From: an uncultured Paracoccaceae bacterium
GTDB taxonomy: Bacteria; Pseudomonadota; Alphaproteobacteria; Rhodobacterales; Rhodobacteraceae
Assembly: GCA_947500005.1 (NCBI GenBank)
Contig: CANMQJ010000016.1
Location: 62,001-126,000, forward strand
Reading direction: 5' to 3'
Length of the DNA: 64,000 bases
Part shown: positions 17,533 through 27,785 of the stretch, piece after piece
Numbering within the stretch: position 1 is the first letter of the stretch
Layout of the letters: each line of letters opens with the position of its first letter
Program-made: the position numbers and the translations under genes
The notes under the pieces: model-generated
The model's database searches: none
What the model was told of the DNA's origin: nothing
Seen by the model: only the letters and a program-made list of their open reading frames with translations

Positions 17533-18585
17533 TCAGATCGGCATCAGCGCCCAGTAGTCGAGATCGAGCAAAATGTCCGTTTTGTACCGGCCATTCTCGT
17601 CCCTTTGACCGTTTTGTACATCTTGTACATCTTGTACATCGCCCTTGGTCGCCACCAGCCGCAGCCGGATCGCCCCCACGCCGGGCGCCGGGGTCTCGGC
17701 CTTGTCGAGGACTTCGGAGAACGCCTTGATCGTATCGCCCGCGAAACACGGGTTCGCATGGGCACCGCCGTTCAGGCCGACGATCATCTGGACGTTGGCC
17801 AGCCCGTTGAACGAAAGCGCGCGCGCCATCGAGATGACGTGCCCGCCGTAGATCAGCCGACCATCGGGGCGGAAGGTCAGGTCGAAATGCACCTTGGCGG
17901 TGTTCTGCCAGAGGCGGGTGGCCATCATGTGCTCGGCCTCCTCGATGGTGACGCCGTCGACATGGTCGATGGTTTCACCGATCTCGTAATCGCCCCAGCG
18001 ATGCGGCTCGCCTGCAAGGGTGAAATCGTAGGTCGAGAAATCGAGCCCCTCTGGGATCACCAGGTCGGAGGCATCCAGCGCGGGTTTCAGGTCGGGCAGA
18101 ACGGTCTCGGGCGCCTCGGCCTCGAGGTTCTTCTTGCGGACCATGACCCAGCGGACATACTCCATCACCACCTCGTCGCGCTGGTTCAGCCCGCGGGTGC
18201 GGACATAGACCACGCCGGTCTTGCCGTTGGAGTTCTGCTTGAGCCCGATCACCTGCGATTCCGACCGCAGCGTGTCGCCCGCGTAGACGGGTTTCAGCCA
18301 GCGCCCCTCGGCATAGCCGAGATTGGCCACCGCGTTCAGCGACACGTCGGGCACCGTCTTGCCAAATACGACATGAAAGGCCGCCAGATCGTCGAGCGGG
18401 CTTTCGGGCAGGCCACAGCTGCGGGCGAATTCGTCCGAGGAATAGAGCGCGTGGCGCGCCGGGTAGAGCGCGTGGTAAAGCGCACGTTCGCCGCCCGAAA
18501 CGGTGCGCGGCACGGCATGGACCAGCGTCTGGCCCACGGCGTAATCCTCGAAGAAGCGACCGGGATTGGTTTTCGCGGGCATCAT
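17533..18585 (-). CDS. mch: mesaconyl-CoA hydratase (MaoC family)
   Basis: Hydrates mesaconyl-C1-CoA to beta-methylmalyl-CoA in the ethylmalonyl-CoA pathway. The 350-residue chain has two hot-dog/MaoC halves: the first opens FFEDYAVGQTLVHAVPRTVSGGE, the second includes WGDYEIGETIDHVDGVTIEEAEHM. YGGHVISMARALSFNG is typical of the family. A C-terminal stretch carries a three-times repeated DVQ-type tripeptide encoded by a 9-bp repeat (17614-17640). The start codon overlaps the DUF1737 stop as ATGA, so the two genes are coupled. Next partners upstream are nnrU and mcl2. Confidence 0.93.
   Translation of the reverse strand: MMPAKTNPGRFFEDYAVGQTLVHAVPRTVSGGERALYHALYPARHALYSSDEFARSCGLPESPLDDLAAFHVVFGKTVPDVSLNAVANLGYAEGRWLKPVYAGDTLRSESQVIGLKQNSNGKTGVVYVRTRGLNQRDEVVMEYVRWVMVRKKNLEAEAPETVLPDLKPALDASDLVIPEGLDFSTYDFTLAGEPHRWGDYEIGETIDHVDGVTIEEAEHMMATRLWQNTAKVHFDLTFRPDGRLIYGGHVISMARALSFNGLANVQMIVGLNGGAHANPCFAGDTIKAFSEVLDKAETPAPGVGAIRLRLVATKGDVQDVQDVQNGQRDENGRYKTDILLDLDYWALMPI
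17614..17640. repeat. 9-bp tandem repeat inside mch
   Basis: Three exact copies of TTGTACATC in a row, in frame within the 3' end of mch, encoding repeated Val-Gln-Asp on the minus strand. Gain or loss of a copy would keep the reading frame. Confidence 0.9.
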
Positions 18586-18788
18586 TGATCCCCCAGTTTC
18601 ATGTCGGGGGAATAGTCGGCCTCGACCGCCTTGGTCACGGCCTGCGCGCAGCGCATCACGCCCGCTTTCTCGTCATAGCCGTAGGCGGGGCTGCCATGCA
18701 GCACCCAGCCCTTGGCCAGCGCATCCGAGACCTTGTGGCAGAAGGCGGAAGTGTCCTCCCCGGTGAGGAGGCGGTAGAGCATTGCCAT
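18582..18788 (-). CDS. DUF1737 small protein
   Basis: A 68-residue protein of the DUF1737 type: LYRLLTGEDTSAFCHKVSDA, then GWVLHGSPAYGYD and a C-terminal AQAVTKAVE. The family's repeated aromatic/glycine pattern (W-x-L-x-G-S/P) is present; its function is unknown. It overlaps mch by four bases and has GGAAAG upstream. Its constant pairing with mch here suggests a role near the ethylmalonyl-CoA pathway, but that is inference. Confidence 0.8.
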   Translation of the reverse strand: MAMLYRLLTGEDTSAFCHKVSDALAKGWVLHGSPAYGYDEKAGVMRCAQAVTKAVEADYSPDMKLGDQ

Positions 18789-18813
18789 GTCGTGTCTTTC
18801 CTAGTTCTTGGCC

Positions 18814-19371
18814 TTATGAGGGGAAGGGCCAGGGGCCCAGCCACCCGTGGATCCAGCCGATCACCGCCAGCAGGACGATCGAGGCCACGAAAAACATCGC
18901 GTCCTTGCCGAAAGTGCCCGGAGTGGGCGCGACCCAATGCGGTTCAGCCCGGTTGATGGTGACGATTTCGACCAGCGCCCAGACCAGCAGCCCACCGAAC
19001 AGGATGATCGAGGCGAGATCGCCGTTCACCAGCAGGTGTGCCACGGCCCAGAGCGAGAAGCCGGTGAGCATCGGGTGACGCATACCGGCCAGAACGCGGC
19101 CCTTCTTGGGGGCGGGACTCATCATGTAGATCGCGATGAGGACCAGCAGGTTGTTGATATGTATCGTGAAGGCGGGCGGGGCCCAGACATGGACGAACGG
19201 CGTCATGCGATAGCCGATCACCATCACGACGATGCTGGCGAGGATGGCCACCGCGATGACGCCCTTGCCCTTGTCGCCCATCTGCGCCCGGCGGCCGGGT
19301 GCGATGCGTTTGAACAGATGCGGAAGCCACCACAGCGCCACGCCCAGAATCAGAATTATCCAGCCCATCAC
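18814..19371 (-). CDS. NnrU family membrane protein
   Basis: A 185-residue integral membrane protein with about five helices. The NnrU family (first noted beside nitric-oxide reduction genes) shows GxxLWWxPHLFKR-like starts and the HPMLTGFSLWAVAHLLVNGD block, both visible here. No denitrification genes are present in the window, so a role in NO metabolism cannot be inferred. It starts three bases after mcl2 ends, in the mcl2-nnrU-DUF1737-mch run. Confidence 0.88.
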   Translation of the reverse strand: MMGWIILILGVALWWLPHLFKRIAPGRRAQMGDKGKGVIAVAILASIVVMVIGYRMTPFVHVWAPPAFTIHINNLLVLIAIYMMSPAPKKGRVLAGMRHPMLTGFSLWAVAHLLVNGDLASIILFGGLLVWALVEIVTINRAEPHWVAPTPGTFGKDAMFFVASIVLLAVIGWIHGWLGPWPFPS

Positions 19372-19374
19372 GAC

Positions 19375-20232
19375 CTACCCCGCTTTCAATGCCTCGATTG
19401 CTTCTGCTTTTGCCAGAGTTTCCCGGGCCGTGGCAACGTGCAGGTTTTCGACGATCTTGCCATCCACCACGGCGACGCCCTGCCCGCTGGCCTCGACCTT
19501 GGCGAAAGCCTCGATCTGGCGGCGGGCAAGATCGATTTCCTCGGGTGAGGGGGCGAAGGCCTCGTTGGCGATATCGACCTGTGCGGGGTGGATCAGCGTC
19601 TTGCCGTCAAAGCCCATGTCGCGGCCCTGGGTGCATTCCGCTTTCAGCCCCTCGTCATCCTTGAAGGCATTGTAGACGCCATCGACGATCACCAGCCCCT
19701 CTGCCTTGGCGGCAAGCAGGCAGAGGCCCAGCGAGGTCATCATCGGCAGGCGGTCGGGGCGGAAGCGTGTCTGCAACTCCTTGGCAAGGTCGTTGGTCCC
19801 CATGACGAAGCCCTGCATTTTCGGATGCGCCGCGATGGCGGGGGCATTGAGCATCCCGCGCGGGGTTTCCATCATCGCCCAGATCGGAAGCTCGCCGGTG
19901 ATGGCGGCGAGGGCATCGACATCCTCGGGCGCGTTCACCTTGGGCAGCAGGACGGCATCGGCATCCATGTCGCGCACCGCCTCGGCATCGGCGCGGCCCC
20001 AGTCGGTGTCGAGCCCGTTGATCCGCACGATGCGCGTCCGCTGGCCGTATCCGCCCTGCGCCAGCGCGGCTTTCAGCGTTTCCCGCGCGTTGTCCTTTTC
20101 ATCGGCCGACACGGCATCCTCGAGATCGAAGATGATGGCGTCGACGGGCAGGCCGCGCGCCTTGTCGAGCGCACGCTCCTTGGAGCCGGGGATGTAGAGA
20201 ACGGAACGGTAGGGGCGCTGGCGCGGATCCAT
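19375..20232 (-). CDS. mcl2: (3S)-malyl-CoA thioesterase (HpcH/HpaI family)
   Basis: Hydrolyses (3S)-malyl-CoA to malate and CoA, the thioester-releasing step that completes the ethylmalonyl-CoA route. The 285 residues match Mcl2 rather than the longer malyl-CoA lyase Mcl1: the N-terminus RPYRSVLYIPGSKERALDKA and the catalytic strand DAIIFDLEDAVS are characteristic. FVMGTNDLAKEL and WAMMETPRG further support the family. The ATG at 20232 has AAGGAGT upstream. The Mcl1/Mcl2 split is by length and motif memory, so a lyase role is not excluded. Confidence 0.85.
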   Translation of the reverse strand: MDPRQRPYRSVLYIPGSKERALDKARGLPVDAIIFDLEDAVSADEKDNARETLKAALAQGGYGQRTRIVRINGLDTDWGRADAEAVRDMDADAVLLPKVNAPEDVDALAAITGELPIWAMMETPRGMLNAPAIAAHPKMQGFVMGTNDLAKELQTRFRPDRLPMMTSLGLCLLAAKAEGLVIVDGVYNAFKDDEGLKAECTQGRDMGFDGKTLIHPAQVDIANEAFAPSPEEIDLARRQIEAFAKVEASGQGVAVVDGKIVENLHVATARETLAKAEAIEALKAG

Positions 20233-20400
20233 AAGTGACTCCTTGGCGAAATATTGTTGCGCGGAGAGGGGCATTTTTTACCGAAATCTTCAAGAGGGAA
20301 ATCGCCGCGGCGCAGCATCCGGGGCTGCGAACGGCGCGTTAACCGGTTCTAAGCCGGTTTCGGGAGAGGGTTTCGGGGCGGAATGAGCGGCAGTGAAAGG

Positions 20401-20721
20401 ATGAAACCCATGATGGCGAAGATGTTTCATATGACGATGGGGCTGGGCATGATGGTCCTGGCGGCCAGCCAGCTTCACGCGCAGGGAAATTGCGCCCCTC
20501 GTGCGTCGGTGATCGAACGGTTGGCGGAACGCTACGGCGAGGCGCGGCGCGGCATCGGGATGGTGCAGCAGGGATCGGTGATGGAGGTCTTCGCCTCCGA
20601 CGAGACAGGGACCTGGACGATCACCCTCACCATGCCCGATGGCACGACCTGCCTGGTCGCAAGCGGGCAGGCCTATGAGACCGTGGCCGAGGCGCTGCCC
20701 GCCAAGGGGGACGACGCCTAG
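20401..20721 (+). CDS. small secreted hypothetical protein
   Basis: About 106 residues from the ATG at 20401 (an ATG at 20410 with GAAAGG upstream is equally plausible). A clear signal peptide (MTMGLGMMVLAASQLHAQG) is followed by a ~75-residue domain with two cysteines (NCAPRASVIE, TTCLVASGQA) likely forming a disulfide. TGTWTITLTMPDG looks like a beta strand pair. I do not recognise a named domain. Its stop overlaps the convergent TauE gene by four bases. Confidence 0.7.
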   Translation: MKPMMAKMFHMTMGLGMMVLAASQLHAQGNCAPRASVIERLAERYGEARRGIGMVQQGSVMEVFASDETGTWTITLTMPDGTTCLVASGQAYETVAEALPAKGDDA

Positions 20722-21473
20722 GTGAGCGCGTCCCAGATCAGCTTGGTCCCGGTGAGGGTGAGCAGGACATAGGCCACGGCGAAGAAGGCGCGCTCCGATA
20801 TCATGCGGTGCGCGCGCACGCCGAGCCAGGCGCCCAGGATCGCGAAGGGCGCCAGCAGCAGGCAGGCCCAGCCGGTCTGCCATGTGAGCATCCCGAGGAA
20901 GGCATAGGGGATGAATTTCGCGATGTTGAGCGCCCAGAAGGTCAGGACGGTGGTCGCCTGGAACTCGGTCTTTCCCAGCCGCTGGCTGAGCAGGTAGACG
21001 GCGGCCGGCGGGCCACCGGCATGGCTGACGAAGCTGGTGAAGCCGGTGACGAGCCCGGCGAAAAGGCCCACGGGCAGCGGCAGGCGGCGGCGGATCTGCG
21101 GGACCATGCCGCGCGATTGCGCGATGTGCCAGACCACGAACAGGACCGAGATCGCCCCGATCAGCAACCGCAACGCGTCGGCATCGGCCGCTTGGTAAAG
21201 CGCGGCCCCCAGCGCCACGCCCGGCACCCCGCCCAACAGCAACACGCGCGCGTCGGGCCAACTCCACCGGCGCCAATAGGGGCCCAACGTGGCCGCGTCG
21301 ATCACCATCAGCAGCGGCAGCATGAGCGCAAGCGCCTGCCCGGGCTCCAGGATCAGGGCCAGAATCGAGGAGGAGGCAAAGGCCACGCCCGAGCCGAAGC
21401 CCCCCTTGGAAATGCCCGCGAAGATCACCGCCGGGATCGCGAGCGCGAAAAACATCGGGTCGAGCTCGATCAC
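20718..21473 (-). CDS. TauE/SafE family sulfite/anion exporter
   Basis: A 251-residue membrane protein with about eight helices and the two-repeat TauE/SafE layout: GISKGGFGSGVAFASSS near the N-terminus and FTSFVSHAGGPPAAVYLLSQ in the second half. Substrate is probably sulfite, sulfonate or a related anion. A GTG start at 21473 is chosen for its AAGGGGG ribosome site eight bases upstream; upstream codons would give an atypical basic leader. It is divergent from mdh across 160 bp. Confidence 0.9.
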   Translation of the reverse strand: MIELDPMFFALAIPAVIFAGISKGGFGSGVAFASSSILALILEPGQALALMLPLLMVIDAATLGPYWRRWSWPDARVLLLGGVPGVALGAALYQAADADALRLLIGAISVLFVVWHIAQSRGMVPQIRRRLPLPVGLFAGLVTGFTSFVSHAGGPPAAVYLLSQRLGKTEFQATTVLTFWALNIAKFIPYAFLGMLTWQTGWACLLLAPFAILGAWLGVRAHRMISERAFFAVAYVLLTLTGTKLIWDALT

Positions 21474-21548
21474 CGCGGACCCCCTTAATTTCCTTTGCCA
21501 AAAGGGTTTTAGCGCAATCACCCCGGGGGCGCCACCCGCGCCGCGTGA

Positions 21549-22595
<1,047 letters not shown>

Positions 22596-22622
22596 GCCCG
22601 GCAGCGGAGAGGTGACGATCAT

Positions 22623-22656
22623 GGCCGGGCGGCGCGCTGCCCGGCCATTTCTTTTT
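22623..22656 (+). terminator. Rho-independent terminator after mdh
   Basis: An 8-bp GC stem GGCCGGGC (22623-22630) pairs with GCCCGGCC (22639-22646), then ATTTCTTTTTT follows. This is a textbook intrinsic terminator 28 bp after the mdh stop. Confidence 0.9.
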
Positions 22657-22671
22657 TGAGCAGTCGATTTC

Positions 22672-23400
22672 ATGACCCATGCCCCGGCCATTCAGCGCAA
22701 GCTGACAACGATCCTTGCCGCCGACGCGGCCAATTTCTCGGGGCGCATGGCGGCCGACGAGGTGGGCACCGTCCAGGCGCTGCGCCGGTCGCGGATGGTG
22801 ATCGAACAGGGGATCGCGGCGCGCGGCGGGCGCATCGCCAACACCTCGGGGGACGGGCTGATCGCGGAATTCCCCTCGGTCGTCGAGGCGGTCGCGGCGG
22901 CGGTGACGATCCAGAGGACCCTGATCGCCGATGCCGCGCTGTTGCCCTTTCGGATCGGGCTGCATCTTGGCGACGTGATCGTCGAGGGCGAAGATCTGCT
23001 GGGTGACGGGGTGAACCTGGCCGCGCGACTGGAGCAGATGGCCCCGGTCGGCGGGATCTGTGTCTCGCGCCAGGTGGTCGATCACGCGCGCGGGCGGCTT
23101 GAGGCCGAGTTCCGCCCGCTCTCTCCGGTCACCCCGCGCCACATGCCCGAGGAGATCGAGGTTTATGGCGTTCTCGCCGACGGGATCGAAGCACCCGGCG
23201 ATCTCAGGGCGGTGCGGCCGCGCGTGAGACTGGATGGCGACGCGAACACGCGGTTCACGCGGATTCGCAACCGGACGGCGGTGGCCTGCGGGGTCCTCGG
23301 GCTGGCCGATATCCTGACCGGGCCCGACGCAATGTGGTCGATCATCCCAATTGCCGCGCTTCTCCTCAACCTCTGGCGGAAGAGGCGCGAACTGGGCTGA
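22672..23400 (+). CDS. class III adenylate/guanylate cyclase with C-terminal membrane segment
   Basis: A 242-residue protein with an N-terminal CHD-type catalytic domain (about 8-175). Metal-binding aspartates are D18 (LAADAANFS) and D61 (NTSGDG), and the transition-state pair N115/R119 is in GDGVNLAAR. The C-terminus (198-232) has two hydrophobic segments (VACGVLGLADIL, IIPIAALLLNLW) that probably anchor it in the membrane. All catalytic residues look intact, so cAMP or cGMP production is plausible. It follows the mdh terminator by about 15 bp and so presumably has its own promoter. Confidence 0.88.
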   Translation: MTHAPAIQRKLTTILAADAANFSGRMAADEVGTVQALRRSRMVIEQGIAARGGRIANTSGDGLIAEFPSVVEAVAAAVTIQRTLIADAALLPFRIGLHLGDVIVEGEDLLGDGVNLAARLEQMAPVGGICVSRQVVDHARGRLEAEFRPLSPVTPRHMPEEIEVYGVLADGIEAPGDLRAVRPRVRLDGDANTRFTRIRNRTAVACGVLGLADILTGPDAMWSIIPIAALLLNLWRKRRELG

Positions 23401-23410
23401 CACCCGCGCA

Positions 23411-25009
23411 TCAGTCCTGCGGCTGGGTCCGGGTCTCGTCGTCGGTTTCCGTGTTGCTTTCGGTTTCCGTATCGCCGTCGGTTTCCGTATCGCCGTCGGT
23501 TTCCGTGTCGCCGTCAGTTTCCGTGTCGCCGTCGGTTCCCGTAGTGTTGTCGGTTGCCGCGTTGCTGTCGGTGCCGCTGGCTGCTTCGGTGTTGCCCGTG
23601 GTTGGGGTATCTCCGTCGGTTTCGGTGGTCTCGGCCTCGGTGGACTCGGTGCTGGTATCTGTCTGCGTCTGATCGGACTGCGTCTCGTTGGATTGCGCGT
23701 CACCGGCCGGGCTCTCCTGTCCGAAGGGTCCGTCGCCCTCCTCGGCCGCATCGGATTGCGTGCTGTCGGATTGCGCGGCATCCGCTGCCTTGTCCTGCTC
23801 GAACGGATCGGCCTGCGCGGCCTCGTCGGCATTCGTGTCGCCCTGGGTGGAGTTTGTGTCGCCCTGGGCGGAGTCTTCTGCCTGGGGCGCGTCGTCAACA
23901 TTTCCTTCGGTGGAGTTCGCGGAGCCGGTTTCCTCACCCGTTTGGGCATCGTCGCCGGCTTCCTGCGTCGTTGCGGCGCGATCCAGCTGTTCTTCCTGCG
24001 TGATGGCGGCCCCGGTTTGGCCCTCTTGCTCGCCCTCTTGCTCGCCCGCTTGCCGCGCCTGCGCGCCGCTCTCCTGCTGCTGGTTCGAGCTTTCCTCAGA
24101 AGAGCCGGTTCCGCTGCCCTGATCGCCCGCGTTCGACGGCGCGACGGTCCGGGGTTCGGCGCGCTGCGCCTCGCTCATGTCCTGCTCGATCTGGAGGAGG
24201 CGGTTGCTGCGTTCCTCGATCTGGGCCGTGAGGTCGGTCACCATGCCCTGCAACTCGTCGCGCTGCTGGCGCTGTTCGGCCACGGATTGCTGCAATTCCT
24301 GCTGGCGGGATTGCAGCGACTCGACCTCGTTGCGCAGGGTTTCCTGCTGCGATTGCAGTTCGGCGGTCCGGGACTGCATGTCTTCGACCGACTGGCGGAG
24401 GGTCGCTTCCTCGTCGATGGCTGCTTGAAGGTCATTCTGGGCCGTTGCCAGCGTTTCCGAAACCGCGGCGCTTTCCTCGTTCAGGCTGGCCAGCGTTTCG
24501 CGGATATCGGCCTCTTGCGCGCGCGCCTCGTCCAGGCGTTGCGAGACGGCCCGAAGCTCTTCGGTCTGCTTGTCGATCTCGGCGCGCAGCTCCTGGCTGC
24601 GGCTGTCGAACTGGTCGATCGCCTCCTGCAGCGGCGCGGCGCGTTCCTCGAGATCGGCGATCTCGGTCTCGCGCTGCGACAGGGTCTGGCTCAGCTCGTC
24701 GCGCCGGGTCTCGAGATCCGAGACCTGGCTTTCCATCTCCCCGACCTCGGTTTGCAGACTGTCGCGCTGCTCGGTCAGCGGCGTGACCTGGCCCTGAAGC
24801 TCGGTAATCTGCGCGTCGAGTTCCTCGGTCGTGCCCACGCGGGCCTGCTGTTCGGCCAAGCGCGACTCGACCCCCTGGACTTGCCGCTGCATGTCGGTTT
24901 CCAGCTGTGACTTCGTCACGCCCAGATAGATCGCGACACCCCAGCCGATGATTGCGAGAATGATGATGACGGTGAACTTGGTGGTGCCGGAAGAGCCGTT
25001 TTCGGCCAT
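23411..25009 (-). CDS. membrane-anchored coiled-coil protein with long acidic repeat tail
   Basis: A 532-residue protein, start at the ATG after a charged leader. One N-terminal helix (about 12-34, TVIIILAIIGWGVAIYLGV) is followed by a ~230-residue coiled coil full of Glu, Gln and Arg heptads. A disordered acidic Thr/Asp/Ser/Gln-rich tail of ~260 residues follows and ends in four TETDGD repeats. No enzymatic motif is seen. The layout suggests an envelope scaffold with a periplasmic coiled coil and flexible tail, but this is inference. It is divergent from sucC and shares with it the 230-bp region that carries the paired palindrome. Confidence 0.75.
   Translation of the reverse strand: MAENGSSGTTKFTVIIILAIIGWGVAIYLGVTKSQLETDMQRQVQGVESRLAEQQARVGTTEELDAQITELQGQVTPLTEQRDSLQTEVGEMESQVSDLETRRDELSQTLSQRETEIADLEERAAPLQEAIDQFDSRSQELRAEIDKQTEELRAVSQRLDEARAQEADIRETLASLNEESAAVSETLATAQNDLQAAIDEEATLRQSVEDMQSRTAELQSQQETLRNEVESLQSRQQELQQSVAEQRQQRDELQGMVTDLTAQIEERSNRLLQIEQDMSEAQRAEPRTVAPSNAGDQGSGTGSSEESSNQQQESGAQARQAGEQEGEQEGQTGAAITQEEQLDRAATTQEAGDDAQTGEETGSANSTEGNVDDAPQAEDSAQGDTNSTQGDTNADEAAQADPFEQDKAADAAQSDSTQSDAAEEGDGPFGQESPAGDAQSNETQSDQTQTDTSTESTEAETTETDGDTPTTGNTEAASGTDSNAATDNTTGTDGDTETDGDTETDGDTETDGDTETESNTETDDETRTQPQD
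23461..23532. repeat. 18-bp tandem repeats in the coiled-coil gene
   Basis: Four near-identical copies of an 18-bp unit (CGGTTTCCGTATCGCCGT type) encoding Thr-Glu-Thr-Asp-Gly-Asp on the minus strand, with degenerate partial copies on both sides. The unit is a multiple of three, so slippage changes tail length without breaking the frame. Confidence 0.9.
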
Positions 25010-25107
25010 GGATCGCCCCCTGAATCGAGTGAAGTGTCGGCGTTGAAACGTATCGGGCGACGGAAAGTTCCATTGATTCGTTCGGGGACCACGATCCGCC
25101 GCCGCGC

Positions 25108-25140
25108 TTGTGATCACACGCGAAAATGCCGTGATCACAA
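25108..25140. promoter_or_regulatory. paired palindromic operator upstream of sucC
   Basis: GTGATCAC cores at 25110-25117 and 25131-25138, again 21 bp apart. The outer flanks are TT and AA, so each arm approaches TTGTGATCACAA. The pair ends 110 bp before the sucC ATG, matching the sdhC distance of about 117 bp, and lies 100 bp upstream of the divergent coiled-coil gene. A possible -10 (TATAAC, 25211-25216) lies between the pair and sucC. Confidence 0.7.
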
Positions 25141-25247
25141 AACCGGGTAATCTGCGCGTATTTCCGCCGGCGCGTCAGAAAACCCTTTAAACCCGGCTTA
25201 AGACGGCCCCTATAACGGTGAAATCGCAGTCACACGGGACAGTTTCG

Positions 25248-26441
<1,194 letters not shown>

Positions 26442-26617
26442 CACCATGGCCCCGAATGCAGCATCGACAGGGCACTGGATGGAGAGGCCGGCGCGGGAGT
26501 GCGCCGCAGCTTCTTCGATCCGCGTCCTCGACGTGCTGCCGAATGATCCCGCCAGTCTCCGATACCCGTGCGGAGGCTGGCGCTCCGACGCAGCCGAAAT
26601 GATCCATCTGTAATCCC

Positions 26618-27766
26618 ATGCATGCTCTCGTCCACATAGGTCCGACCAAATGCGGCTCTACCGCGTTGCAGGCGTTCCTGTCGCGGAACGCGGCGGCGCT
26701 GGCCGGTCGCGGGCTGCGCTATGAGCGCTGGTTCGGGACGGCGAAATGGGACAGCTCGCAGGTGGAACTGCCGATCGCCGCGCTGGCGGCCTGCGACGCG
26801 GTAATCCCGTATCGTCGGACGCGCTCGGTCTTCGGCCTGCCGGATCTGGAGGCCGCGCGCGGACTGGCCCGGGCGTGGCTGGACTGGCTCGACACGGCCC
26901 GAAAGGGCTGGACTGAGCGGGTGGTCGCGTTTTCCTCGGAGCACCTGATGGTCTGGCTGACGACCGTGCCGCAGGTCAGGGCGATGCATCGCATCCTGAG
27001 CGAACGGTTCCAGTCGGTCCGTTACGTGGCCTGGCTGCGCCCGCAGGAGGACTGGCTGCTCAGCCAGTATTCGCAGGGCTTGCGCGCCGGCAGCACCGCG
27101 ACGCTTGGCGAGATGGTGCAGCAGCGCCTGAAATCCGCGCAAAGGGCGATTCCGAATTTCGCGGCGCGGCTGCGGCTCTGGGTCGAGGCGGTGGGCGCCG
27201 ACGCGCTGCGGGTGTTCCGGCTGGACGCCCCGCCCGAGGGGCGGGACCATTGCGACACGTTCTGCGACCTTGCCGGGGTCGCGGGCGAAGACCTGGACCG
27301 GCCCGAGACGCGCAACGCCTCGTTCGGGGCGCATTCGGCCGAGGCGATGCGCCAGGTCAACCTGCGCCTGCCCTACTGGGGCAAGGGGCAGAGCGGCATC
27401 AACCCGGCGCGGCAGGGCATCGCCCGGCACCTGGAGCAGGCGGCCGAGGGCGAGCCACCCCTGGCCCTGACCGAGGCGCAGCGTGCACAAATTGCCGACG
27501 CCTATGGCCCCGGCAACCGCTGGCTGGAAGAGACATTTACGGATTGCGCGGGCCTGACCACCGCAGGCCGCCCGCGCGGGACGCCGGCGGCGCCCGGAAC
27601 ACAGGCGGTCGCCGCCCGGCTCATCGACCTTCTTTTCGCCAGCCGTATGGGCGCGCTGGCCCCGCTTACCGAAACGCAACGCGCGCGGGCCAACCCGCCG
27701 CGCGGACCCAGGACAGGTCGGACGGTCCCCGGACCGCAGGCACCGTCCACAGACCCTACCCCTTGA
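26618..27766 (+). CDS. sulfotransferase-like protein between sucC and sucD
   Basis: A 382-residue protein. The N-terminal [20 protein letters not shown] fits the 5'-phosphosulfate loop of sulfotransferases, and [21 protein letters not shown] fits the later Arg/Ser region that binds the 3'-phosphate. The C-terminal ~80 residues are Pro/Arg/Ala-rich and probably disordered. No signal peptide is seen. It begins 176 bp after sucC and ends 19 bp before the sucD ATG, all on one strand, so sucD very likely depends on transcription through it. The acceptor is unknown. The fold call is moderate. Confidence 0.75.
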   Translation: MHALVHIGPTKCGSTALQAFLSRNAAALAGRGLRYERWFGTAKWDSSQVELPIAALAACDAVIPYRRTRSVFGLPDLEAARGLARAWLDWLDTARKGWTERVVAFSSEHLMVWLTTVPQVRAMHRILSERFQSVRYVAWLRPQEDWLLSQYSQGLRAGSTATLGEMVQQRLKSAQRAIPNFAARLRLWVEAVGADALRVFRLDAPPEGRDHCDTFCDLAGVAGEDLDRPETRNASFGAHSAEAMRQVNLRLPYWGKGQSGINPARQGIARHLEQAAEGEPPLALTEAQRAQIADAYGPGNRWLEETFTDCAGLTTAGRPRGTPAAPGTQAVAARLIDLLFASRMGALAPLTETQRARANPPRGPRTGRTVPGPQAPSTDPTP

Positions 27767-27785
27767 CGAGGCAAAGGAACCAAGA

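Noticed and set aside
23461-23532. CRISPR-like array
   Set aside because: Repeat copies are contiguous with no spacers and lie in frame in a protein-coding gene.
26442-26617. Independent promoter for the sucC-sucD passenger
   Set aside because: No clear -35/-10 pair or hairpin was seen in the 176-bp gap, though a promoter cannot be excluded.
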